This document shows, in pieces, positions 6,255-12,225 of a stretch of 12,225 nucleotides of DNA (positions are counted from its first letter, which is position 1; the number at the start of each line of letters is the position of its first letter). The translations under genes and the position numbers were made by a program. Below the pieces are notes generated by a model. It worked only from the letters and a program-made list of their open reading frames with translations. It was not told the origin of the DNA and did no database searches. This stretch comes from Spirochaetota bacterium (GTDB lineage Bacteria > Spirochaetota > JAHITG01), in contig JAHITG010000002.1 in assembly GCA_018817865.1 (NCBI GenBank), positions 1-12,225 of the forward strand. The letters run 5' to 3'.

Positions 6255-8642
6255 ATGGCCGATGATGATTTTAAATTGGCTCATGAACCGGAAGATAATA
6301 AATTGATCGATGAACTGGAAAAAGCAGATGAAAATTTCAAGCAGAAGATCCCTGAAGAGATCGGTATCCTCCCCCTTCAGAAACTGACCCTCTTTCCCTT
6401 CCAGATCGCACCCCTTATTATTATGAACCAGAAATCACTTAATTTAATTGATGAGGTAATGGTGCGTCATCGTATTGTCTGTGTGGTCACTCAGAAAAAA
6501 GAGAACGGGCCTTATAATTCCAGTACATTATACAATTTCGGCTGTGTCTGTAAAATACTCCGAATGATAAAATTACCCAACGGTAATATACGCATCCTGG
6601 TACAGGGAGTGGCAAGAGCGGAAATAAAAGAGTTTTTATCGGAAGATCCGTATATAAAAGCAAAGATCCGGGTAAAAGACGATATCGTGAAACATGGAAG
6701 AGAACTGGATGCTTTAAAAAGGAACATTATAAAAGAATTTCAGAAGATCGCATCTCATATACCTCAGATCGGAGAAGAATTGCAGATCATCGTTTCCAAT
6801 ATCGAAGATCCCAGTAAGCTGGCGGATATGATCGCTACCAACATGAACATCGATACAAAGGAACGGCAGAAATTACTTCAGATGCTGGATGTAAAAAAAA
6901 GGATAGAAAAGATACTCTACCATTTAAGCAGGGAGCTGGATGTACTGGAGCTGGGATCCAAGATCCAGACGCAGGTAAAATCAGGCCTGGATAAAAAACA
7001 GAGGGAATTCTACCTGAGACAGGAGATGGAAGCCATTAAAAAAGAGCTGGGTGAATCCGATGAGGTCACCAGCGAGATCAATGACCTGAAAAAAAAGATC
7101 AAAGCAGCTAATATGCCCGAGAAAGTGGAAGAGGTTGCGATGAAAGAACTGACCCGTATGAATAACATGCAGCCGGGGTTTGCCGAGTATACGGTCATCA
7201 GAACATACATCGAATGGCTTATTGATCTTCCGTGGTCGATAGAGACAAAAGATAACCTTGATATACTGCGGGTCGAGAAGGTCCTGGATGCGGACCACTA
7301 TGACCTGGAAAAAGTAAAAGAAAGGATCATTGAATATCTTTCCGTACGTAAATTAAAATCAGACATGAAAGGCCCGATCCTCTGCTTTGTAGGACCGCCG
7401 GGAGTGGGAAAGACCTCTCTGGGGCAATCCATAGCCAGAGCCATGAACCGGAAATTCGTACGCATCTCCCTGGGAGGGATCAGGGATGAAGCAGAGATCA
7501 GGGGACACCGCAGAACTTATGTCGGAGCTTTACCCGGAAGGATAATCTTAAGCATGAAGAATGCCGGTTCCAATAATCCGATCTTTATGCTGGACGAGAT
7601 CGATAAAGTAGGCGCGGATTTCAGGGGAGACCCGGCATCTGCGCTGCTTGAAGTCCTTGACCCTCAGCAGAACAATCAATTTACGGACCACTACCTGGAC
7701 ATTCCTTTTGATCTTTCAAAAGTATTTTTTATAACAACAGCCAATATTCTGGACACCATTCCCCCTGCCCTTCTGGACAGAATGGAGATCCTGCGTATTC
7801 CCGGATATACACTCGAGGAGAAGGTCAATATTGCAAAAAAATATCTTGTGGACCGGCAGTTAAAAGAGAATGGAATTGAGAATAAAAAGATCAAATTTAC
7901 TTCATCGGGACTTAAAAGCCTGATAAAAGATTATACCCGCGAAGCAGGAGTAAGGAACCTGGAAAGAGAAATTGGATCTATCTGCAGAAAGATCGCCAGA
8001 AAGATCGCGGAAAATAAAAAGTATTCCCATAAAGTAGATGAAGAGAATGTTCCTGCTTTTTTAGGGCCCAAACGATTCTTCTCCGAAACAGCAGAACGGA
8101 TCAAGATGCCCGGTATTGCAACGGGTATGGCTTGGACATCCGTTGGCGGGTCCATCCTTTTTATTGAAGCCAGTAAAATGAAGGGAAAGGGATTATTACA
8201 GCTGACCGGCAGTCTGGGAGAAGTAATGAAAGAGTCAGCCAGTATTGCTCTGAGCCTTATTAAATCGAATGACCAGAAATTAGGGATCAATTTCAACGCT
8301 TTTGACAAGACCGATTTTCATATCCATGTTCCGGAAGGAGCCACACCAAAAGACGGACCATCCGCCGGGATCACTATCTTCACTGCCCTATACTCTTTAC
8401 TGGTAAATAAAAAAGTAAAAAGCGACTATTCCATGACAGGGGAGATCACTTTAAGAGGTAAGATCCTTCCTATCGGGGGTATAAAAGAGAAAGTCCTGGC
8501 TGCAAAAGAAGCAGGGATCAAAAACATCATTATGCCGAAATTAAATGAGAAAGATATGGAAGATATACCCAAATCCATTAAAAGTTATTTAAAATTCCAC
8601 CTGGTGGATGATATTCAGGATGTCACGAAAATAGTAATATAG
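6255..8642 (+). CDS. lon: ATP-dependent protease La (LonA)
   Basis: Cytoplasmic AAA+ serine protease that degrades misfolded and selected regulatory proteins. The protein has 795 residues, a normal LonA length. Domains in order: an acidic N-terminal extension (1-~33); a LON substrate-binding domain beginning at EIGILPLQKLTLFPFQ (~35-50); a helical region ~200-320; and the AAA+ module with Walker A GPPGVGKT (380-387), Walker B FMLDE (444-448), and arginines in the LLDRME and REAGVRNLER segments. The C-terminal protease domain carries the Ser-Lys dyad, S703 in PKDGPSAG and K746 in GGIKEK, spaced 43 residues apart as in E. coli Lon (S679/K722). All key residues are intact. The start at 6255 is chosen because AAGGAG (6240-6245) lies 9 bases before it but directly abuts the alternative ATG at 6246. 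It is coupled to hsp20. Confidence 0.98.
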   Translation: MADDDFKLAHEPEDNKLIDELEKADENFKQKIPEEIGILPLQKLTLFPFQIAPLIIMNQKSLNLIDEVMVRHRIVCVVTQKKENGPYNSSTLYNFGCVCKILRMIKLPNGNIRILVQGVARAEIKEFLSEDPYIKAKIRVKDDIVKHGRELDALKRNIIKEFQKIASHIPQIGEELQIIVSNIEDPSKLADMIATNMNIDTKERQKLLQMLDVKKRIEKILYHLSRELDVLELGSKIQTQVKSGLDKKQREFYLRQEMEAIKKELGESDEVTSEINDLKKKIKAANMPEKVEEVAMKELTRMNNMQPGFAEYTVIRTYIEWLIDLPWSIETKDNLDILRVEKVLDADHYDLEKVKERIIEYLSVRKLKSDMKGPILCFVGPPGVGKTSLGQSIARAMNRKFVRISLGGIRDEAEIRGHRRTYVGALPGRIILSMKNAGSNNPIFMLDEIDKVGADFRGDPASALLEVLDPQQNNQFTDHYLDIPFDLSKVFFITTANILDTIPPALLDRMEILRIPGYTLEEKVNIAKKYLVDRQLKENGIENKKIKFTSSGLKSLIKDYTREAGVRNLEREIGSICRKIARKIAENKKYSHKVDEENVPAFLGPKRFFSETAERIKMPGIATGMAWTSVGGSILFIEASKMKGKGLLQLTGSLGEVMKESASIALSLIKSNDQKLGINFNAFDKTDFHIHVPEGATPKDGPSAGITIFTALYSLLVNKKVKSDYSMTGEITLRGKILPIGGIKEKVLAAKEAGIKNIIMPKLNEKDMEDIPKSIKSYLKFHLVDDIQDVTKIVI

Positions 8643-8646
8643 ATAC

Positions 8647-8675
8647 TTGACCTGTTTTGTCCTTATTAGTATTAT
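8647..8675 (+). promoter_or_regulatory. Possible promoter-like pair in the lon 3' region (antisense to the next gene)
   Basis: TTGACC (8647-8652) and TATTAT (8670-8675) are separated by 17 bases, an ideal geometry, just after the lon stop. No plus-strand gene with a ribosome site follows. A transcript from here would run antisense through the convergent gene at 8735-8992. In A/T-rich DNA such matches arise by chance, so confidence is low. The 92-base region between lon and that gene shows no convincing intrinsic terminator on either strand. Confidence 0.2.
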
Positions 8676-8734
8676 CTGTTTCATCTTATCCGGCTACAAT
8701 TCTAATGAAGATCCCCTAATCCCTATGCTTCCCG

Positions 8735-8992
8735 TTATTCCTTTACCTTGTATACTTTATCGTGTTTCCTTACTCTGTTCTCTGTCTTGAGCCCGATCTC
8801 ATCACCTTTCTTCGCTTCTTCAACATCCTTATGTTCCTTCTGCATGGACTTCACTTCTTCAATAAAATCAGTGGTATGGCCTTTGAAGTGGAGCTTGTCA
8901 CCCACTTTAATTACGCCTTTTACTTTCAGGGCAACAACATTAATGTGTGAATAAAAATCTTCAACAACAGCGATCTCTTTTTCTCCAGGCAT
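8735..8992 (-). CDS. Stand-alone EF-Tu domain-2-like protein (translation elongation factor-like)
   Basis: An 85-residue protein consisting of little more than one beta-barrel of the kind found as domain 2 in EF-Tu, IF2 and related GTPases. Features are VVALKVKGVIKVGDKLHFKG (residues ~19-38), a TTDFIEEVKSMQ stretch (~40-51), and AKKGDEIGLK plus VRKHDKVYKV near the end. This matches the small 'translation elongation factor-like' proteins known from archaea and various bacteria. There is no G domain, so it cannot be a translational GTPase on its own, and its cellular role is not established. The ATG at 8992 has a strong AAGGGGGTG site upstream. The gene is a single-gene unit with its own clear promoter. 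It is convergent with lon and divergent from the next gene. Confidence 0.8.
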   Translation of the reverse strand: MPGEKEIAVVEDFYSHINVVALKVKGVIKVGDKLHFKGHTTDFIEEVKSMQKEHKDVEEAKKGDEIGLKTENRVRKHDKVYKVKE

Positions 8993-9019
8993 TTTTCACC
9001 CCCTTATAGGATTGGTTCA

Positions 9020-9047
9020 ATAATAGCAAATTAATAAATATTGTCAA
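9020..9047 (-). promoter_or_regulatory. Predicted sigma70-type promoter of the EF-Tu domain-2-like gene
   Basis: On the minus strand a perfect TTGACA (9047-9042) is followed after 16 bases by TATTAT (9025-9020). The predicted start of transcription is near 9013, only about 20 bases before the ATG at 8992. That is enough for the ribosome site and little else. This is one of the two clearest promoters in the window and suggests steady, strong expression. Confidence 0.7.
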
Positions 9048-9076
9048 TAAATATGTAAATTCTCCTGTAAAAAATA

Positions 9077-9105
9077 TTGATTTTTATAATACAATTTATT
9101 ATAAT
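9077..9105 (+). promoter_or_regulatory. Predicted sigma70-type promoter of the acidic hypothetical gene
   Basis: TTGATT (9077-9082) and a perfect TATAAT (9100-9105) are separated by 17 bases. Transcription would start near 9112, at or just before the AGGAG at 9113-9117. This promoter overlaps the first codons of the longest possible reading frame (from a TTG at 9077), which argues that this start is not used. It is back to back with the promoter at 9020-9047, with 29 bases between the two -35 boxes. Confidence 0.65.
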
Positions 9106-9122
9106 CAGGAGCAGGAGAAAAA

Positions 9123-9146
9123 TTGAATTTCAAAAAACCCAAATGA
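9123..9146 (+). CDS. Possible 7-codon leader micro-ORF coupled to the next gene
   Basis: A TTG codon at 9123 lies 5 bases after AGGAG (9113-9117) and opens a 7-codon frame (start, Asn, Phe, Lys, Lys, Pro, Lys) that ends in TGA at 9144-9146. That stop overlaps the ATG at 9143 in the classic ATGA arrangement. The downstream gene has no Shine-Dalgarno of its own at a usable distance, so re-initiation after the micro-ORF would explain how it is translated. The reading is speculative: the AGGAG may instead serve an ATT start at 9122. Confidence 0.25.
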   Translation: MNFKKPK

Positions 9147-9526
9147 ATGTATCAATTAAGAACAACATGGTAACCAATATCCTGAATTTAACCGAAGAGC
9201 TCAACATAAAAGCAGAAGAAAAAACAGCACTGGACCCTCTTTCCGAGATCACTTTTAAAACAACCATCACTCCATTTAACCGGGATCAGGAAGAGGAGAG
9301 AACGCAAGTTGAATTTCTGATCATTTATCTATCTGGAGGAGGCATGGAGAGCTCTTATGTGATCAATGAATCCGTCTCTTTCTTTATTGATGCGGACAGA
9401 ATAACAGGGATCATCTTCCGATATGAAGCAAAAGAGGAAAAAGAGGATGATATGGACCTTACCGATGAAACAGCCTTTCAACTGCTGGAAAAGATCAGAA
9501 TCTTCTGTGAAAGGGTCCTTTCATGA
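9143..9526 (+). CDS. Acidic hypothetical protein, function unknown
   Basis: A 127-residue, probably cytoplasmic protein that I do not recognise. It has no signal peptide or membrane helix. A helical N-terminus (NNMVTNILNLTEELNIKAEE) is followed by alternating strands (EITFKTTITPF; TQVEFLIIYLSGG; SVSFFIDADRITGIIFRY), an acidic linker (EEKEDDMD) and a C-terminal helix (AFQLLEKIRIFCERVL). This looks like one compact alpha/beta domain. The ATG at 9143 is the first that lies after the predicted transcription start. It lacks a well-spaced ribosome site and may be coupled to a micro-ORF or replaced by an upstream ATT at 9122. Codon use resembles the neighbouring housekeeping genes, including GATC-rich Ile codons. 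It forms its own transcription unit between a promoter and the terminator at 9573-9610. Confidence 0.7.
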   Translation: MNVSIKNNMVTNILNLTEELNIKAEEKTALDPLSEITFKTTITPFNRDQEEERTQVEFLIIYLSGGGMESSYVINESVSFFIDADRITGIIFRYEAKEEKEDDMDLTDETAFQLLEKIRIFCERVLS

Positions 9527-9572
9527 AACAGACTTAGAGTTTTAATACCCCCAACAAATAAATAAAACACTT

Positions 9573-9610
9573 AAAGTAAGCATGATAAAAAATCATACTT
9601 ACTTTTTTTT
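9573..9610 (+). terminator. Intrinsic terminator after the acidic hypothetical gene
   Basis: AAAGTAAG (9573-9580) pairs with CTTACTTT (9598-9605). After a C/A mismatch, ATGAT (9582-9586) pairs with ATCAT (9592-9596) around a five-A loop. Together they give a 13-pair hairpin, and a T run continues to 9610. The stem is A/T-rich but long, and the preceding A-rich side could also allow some termination in the reverse direction. Confidence 0.7.
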
Positions 9611-9688
9611 GGCCGTTTTTCCATTAGGTATCGTCTTAATATTCAAACAGGGAAATCTTCCATTCGATCAAATTAATAAAAACAAACC

Positions 9689-9711
9689 AAACCTTATAGG
9701 AAAAGGTTTTT
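9689..9711 (+). other. Short hairpin just before the lipoprotein ribosome site
   Basis: AAACCTT (9689-9695) and AAGGTTT (9703-9709) can pair around a 7-base loop, with T residues to 9711. The GGAGG of the lipoprotein gene begins 10 bases later. With only two G-C pairs it is a weak terminator at best; it could be a leader structure or chance. The rest of the 9611-9733 gap shows no convincing promoter. Confidence 0.3.
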
Positions 9712-9733
9712 AAAATCAAAGGAGGTAATTGCT

Positions 9734-10270
9734 ATGAAAAAGTCAAAACAAATTATTGGATTGATATTAGCCGTTTCTATAGCCATTCTTAGTACAAGCT
9801 GTTCACAGGACAAAAAGGAGAGCCCTCTTTCACCGGTCCTGTATGGAGAAGGCCCCCCTTCGGGATCAACTCCAGCAAATCCAACATTTATATTTGATCT
9901 GAATAACAAATCAAAAGACTACTCTGACGAAATTAAAGCACATTATGATCCATCCTGCAACACGACATTCTTGAGAGCATATAAAACTGACTTAATCAGT
10001 TTTACTACAATCAGTCTTACGTTCCCGGGAAAAATAACAGGCACATTTACAGAAAAAAGTCATGCATCAGTTATGTATATAAATAGTTATATGCAACATT
10101 TTGGAAGTATACATTGTACAATTACCATTACTGATTACTGCCCTGTAGGTGGAAGAATAAAGGGAACCTTTTCAGCTGTCCTGACTAACTATGATGCCAT
10201 AACATCAAACCAGATAATTTCAAACGGTATATTTGAAGTGACCAGAGGACCTGATGAAAGTATGATATAA
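9734..10270 (+). CDS. Putative secreted lipoprotein, function unknown
   Basis: A 178-residue protein. A lipoprotein-type signal peptide (KK at residues 3-5, hydrophobic core IIGLILAVSIAIL, lipobox LSTSC) points to lipidation at Cys23. The mature part starts with a charged and Pro/Ser/Gly-rich linker (about 24-50), then becomes beta-rich. Repeated G-x-I-x-GTF-type strands occur (GKITGTFTEK; GGRIKGTFSAVLT), and it closes with an ISNGIFEVTRG strand. That closing pattern resembles small beta-sandwich lipoproteins of anaerobes, but I cannot name a family. Two further Cys (in CNTTF and HCTIT/DYCP context) could form disulfides. GGAGG lies 8 bases before the ATG at 9734. Codon use is less GATC-rich than in the neighbours, which may reflect fast evolution or transfer. 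A strong terminator follows, so it is monocistronic on its downstream side. Confidence 0.75.
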   Translation: MKKSKQIIGLILAVSIAILSTSCSQDKKESPLSPVLYGEGPPSGSTPANPTFIFDLNNKSKDYSDEIKAHYDPSCNTTFLRAYKTDLISFTTISLTFPGKITGTFTEKSHASVMYINSYMQHFGSIHCTITITDYCPVGGRIKGTFSAVLTNYDAITSNQIISNGIFEVTRGPDESMI

Positions 10271-10295
10271 ATCAAAGATCAATAAAATAAATACT

Positions 10296-10337
10296 AGTCT
10301 CCTGTGAATTAAAGATGATTTACAGGAGGCTTTTTTT
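10296..10337 (+). terminator. Strong intrinsic terminator after the lipoprotein gene
   Basis: A 14-pair stem (10296-10309 with 10318-10331, two G-T wobbles) encloses an 8-base loop. The core is CTCCTGT/ACAGGAG. Seven T residues (10331-10337) follow. It begins 26 bases after the lipoprotein stop and separates that gene from the phosphorylase gene. Confidence 0.88.
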
Positions 10338-10402
10338 GTGATCTTTATTTATAAAATTAAAACTCACCCATTCTATTATCTATATAATTTTATATTGAAC
10401 AT

Positions 10403-10417
10403 GACAAACAGATTGTC
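10403..10417. repeat. Small inverted repeat upstream of the phosphorylase promoter
   Basis: GACAA (10403-10407) and TTGTC (10413-10417) form a 5-base dyad with a 5-base centre, followed by a CTTAAG palindrome at 10417-10422. It sits 20-35 bases upstream of the predicted promoter and could be a regulator site. It is short enough to be chance. Confidence 0.2.
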
Positions 10418-10437
10418 TTAAGAATCTTAAATAAATC

Positions 10438-10469
10438 TTGCCTTCTGAAAAATTTATTATTAATATAAT
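10438..10469 (+). promoter_or_regulatory. Predicted promoter of the GH94-type gene
   Basis: A perfect TATAAT lies at 10464-10469 in the gap before the phosphorylase gene. The -35 is less certain: TTGCCT (10438-10443) gives a 20-base spacer and TTCTGA (10443-10448) gives 15. Transcription would start near 10476, leaving about 24 bases before the ATG. The -10 is the firm part of this call. Confidence 0.45.
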
Positions 10470-10499
10470 GGGACAAAATGTACCGTTAAGGATCAATAA

Positions 10500-12225
10500 A
10501 TGGAAGAAAAGTTCAATATTAAATTCATTGATAATAAAGGGACCTTTACTTTAAAAAATCCCGATCAATTTAAACGGCTCTACTTCCCTCTGATGAACAG
10601 CTCAGGTTTAGTTTCATCCATCACTCCTGATCTGAAAGGGGATATAAAGACCGGCCAGGACTCATTTCTTACAATCCCCGTCTCCGTGGAAGACCTGTAT
10701 CTGACCGGGTCCGGCCGTAATTTCTGGGCCAGGATCAATAATACCCACATCTGGTCTGCAACCGGCATGCAGAGCCGGTCATGGAAGAAAAATAAAGATG
10801 ATGTTCTTCTTGAAGCAGGATTACTCTATCATAAAGTAACCAGAATAAATAATAGATTGAAGATCAGATCAGATATATTAAACTTTGTTCCGTCCTCAGG
10901 GGAAACTTGTGAATTAATGCTGGTGACCCTTACCAACCTTTCTAAAAACACCATGAAGATAGACCCTTTTTTCGGAATGCCCCTCTTCTGCCGGAGTGCC
11001 GAGAACTTGAGGGACCACAGGAATGTCACTTCCATGCTCAACAGAACAAGGCTGACAAAAAATGGTATTATCGTTACACCAACCCTGCTCCATAATGAAA
11101 GCGGACATAGTGTGAACCGTACTTCCTATTATACAGGAGGGTTTACCGGAAAAGGGAGGCTCCCAAAAGGATTCTTCCCTACTGTAACTGATTATATCGG
11201 TGAATCAGGAGACTTCCTCCATCCTGAGGCAGTCTTTCAGAACAGGAAACCCGTTAAAAAATTCGAACAGGGTACGGAAGCAGCTGCCGGTATTGCCTTT
11301 GCTCCTGTAGATCTTTTACCGGGGAGATCAGCTGAATTCATCATATTACTGGGGATCACGGAAAATACAGATGAAATTCAGAAATGGAACAATAAATTCA
11401 GCACAACAGCAAAATGTATGAAAAGCCTGGAAGAGACAAAAAAATTCTGGCTCGATTATTCAAAGAGGATCCAATTCACGCTCTCAGATAAAAAATTCAA
11501 CTCCTGGATAAAATGGGTCTCTGTCCAGCCATTAATGCGCAAGATAGCAGGAAACTCCTTTTTACCGGATTTTGATTATGGAAAAGGCGGAAGGGGATGG
11601 CGGGACCTGTGGCAGGACCTGCTGGCCATTATTCTTGTTGATCCACAGGATGCAAAAGAGATGCTCCTTAATAATTTTGCCGGGATCCGTATTGACGGTA
11701 GCAATGCTACTATCATCGGTAAAAAACCGGGTGAATTCATCGGCGACAGGAACAACATTGCCCGGGTCTGGATGGACCATGGTGTCTGGCCTTTCTATAC
11801 GACCGCACTCTATATCGATCAGAGCGGTGATCTTGATATTCTTTTTTCAAATGTAAAATACTTCAGGGATTTCCAGATCAAGAGGGCAGCGGAAAAGGAC
11901 TGGAACTGGAAAGAAGGACAAAAAAACGAATTACGTACAAGCTCAGGAAAAATATACATGGGTAGTGTTCTGGAGCACATTCTTATCCAGAACCTTATCC
12001 CCTTCTTCAATGTGGGTGATCACAATAACATCCTGCTGGAAGGGGGAGACTGGAATGACGGGATCGACATGGCCAAGGATAAAGGGGAGAGCGTTGCTTT
12101 TACTTCTTTTTATGCGGGAAACTTAGAAGGGATCGCTTCACTGCTTGGCAGGCTGAAAAAAGATAAAAAGGTCAAAACGATCGAGGTGTATGAAGAGATG
12201 AAGGTCCTGCTGGACACACCCCACC
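10500..12225 (+). CDS. GH94-type glycoside phosphorylase (cellobiose phosphorylase-like), partial at the right edge
   Basis: Probably splits a beta-linked glucan or disaccharide with phosphate, giving a sugar 1-phosphate. 575 codons are present with no stop; members run to about 800-1100 residues, so the C-terminus lies outside. The ATG at 10500 has AAGGA 7 bases upstream. Residues 1-~310 form the N-terminal beta-sandwich (RLYFPLMNSSGLVSSITPD early, then RNFWARINN). A helical linker follows, then the (alpha/alpha)6 barrel. Barrel motifs are GKGGRGWRDLWQD (361-373), NNIARVWMDHGVWPF, and EGGDWNDGID around D517-D520, the site of the general-acid Asp in characterised GH94 enzymes. No signal peptide is seen, so it is cytoplasmic. 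Substrate cannot be read from motifs; cellobiose-type and 1,2-beta-oligoglucan phosphorylases are both possible. No transporter or sugar-kinase gene is adjacent in the window. Confidence 0.85.
   Translation, partial: MEEKFNIKFIDNKGTFTLKNPDQFKRLYFPLMNSSGLVSSITPDLKGDIKTGQDSFLTIPVSVEDLYLTGSGRNFWARINNTHIWSATGMQSRSWKKNKDDVLLEAGLLYHKVTRINNRLKIRSDILNFVPSSGETCELMLVTLTNLSKNTMKIDPFFGMPLFCRSAENLRDHRNVTSMLNRTRLTKNGIIVTPTLLHNESGHSVNRTSYYTGGFTGKGRLPKGFFPTVTDYIGESGDFLHPEAVFQNRKPVKKFEQGTEAAAGIAFAPVDLLPGRSAEFIILLGITENTDEIQKWNNKFSTTAKCMKSLEETKKFWLDYSKRIQFTLSDKKFNSWIKWVSVQPLMRKIAGNSFLPDFDYGKGGRGWRDLWQDLLAIILVDPQDAKEMLLNNFAGIRIDGSNATIIGKKPGEFIGDRNNIARVWMDHGVWPFYTTALYIDQSGDLDILFSNVKYFRDFQIKRAAEKDWNWKEGQKNELRTSSGKIYMGSVLEHILIQNLIPFFNVGDHNNILLEGGDWNDGIDMAKDKGESVAFTSFYAGNLEGIASLLGRLKKDKKVKTIEVYEEMKVLLDTPH

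Noticed and set aside
9077..9142. TTG start at 9077 for the acidic hypothetical gene
   Set aside because: The first codons coincide with a near-consensus promoter (TTGATT, 17 bases, TATAAT), so the transcript would begin after this codon. There is no ribosome site before it.
10580..12010. Several reverse-strand and alternate-frame small open frames on the right side
   Set aside because: They all lie inside the continuous GH94-type frame that starts at 10500 and runs off the window end; none has a ribosome site or domain.
1..12225. CRISPR arrays, insertion sequences, tRNA or rRNA genes, long direct repeats
   Set aside because: I looked for regularly spaced repeats, terminal inverted repeats with transposase motifs, and conserved tRNA arms or rRNA blocks. 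None was found.

Overview
The window comes from an A+T-rich bacterial chromosome. Shine-Dalgarno sites are strong, several promoters look like sigma70 type, and some starts are TTG. It appears to belong to an anaerobic or fermentative lineage that uses a bacterial V/A-type ATPase. The ATPase gene order (H-I-K-E-C-F-A) matches the classical ntpFIKECGA order of Enterococcus hirae and many clostridia. That alone does not fix the phylum, and a candidate-phylum anaerobe is equally possible. No mobile element, CRISPR array, tRNA or rRNA was seen.

Layout. (1) Positions 1-5618, minus strand: a tight seven-gene V/A-ATPase operon, atpH-atpI-atpK-atpE-atpC-atpF-atpA. atpA runs off the left edge. The proteolipid is a four-helix form carrying every residue of the E. 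hirae Na+ site, so a Na+-coupled enzyme is the best inference. (2) Positions 5619-5785: a divergent promoter region. (3) Positions 5786-8642, plus strand: an Hsp20 small heat-shock protein and the LonA protease, separated by one base. They form a chaperone/protease proteostasis unit. (4) Positions 8735-8992, minus strand: a stand-alone EF-Tu domain-2-like protein, convergent with lon and with a very clear promoter. (5) Positions 9143-9526, plus strand: an acidic protein of unknown function. It has its own promoter, a possible coupled micro-ORF and a terminator. (6) Positions 9734-10270, plus strand: an unrecognised secreted lipoprotein, followed by a strong intrinsic terminator. (7) Position 10500 to the right edge, plus strand: the N-terminal 575 codons of a GH94-type glycoside phosphorylase, cut by the window end.

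How the genes fit together: the left half is ion-motive energy metabolism and the centre is protein quality control. The right third holds single-gene transcription units, including a sugar phosphorylase that would conserve bond energy as a sugar phosphate, a common economy in anaerobes. No multi-gene novel system is evident. The items most worth a second look are the Na+-site signature in AtpK, the possible micro-ORF coupling at 9123-9146, the stand-alone EF-Tu domain-2 protein, the orphan lipoprotein, and the strong GATC excess in coding sequence.
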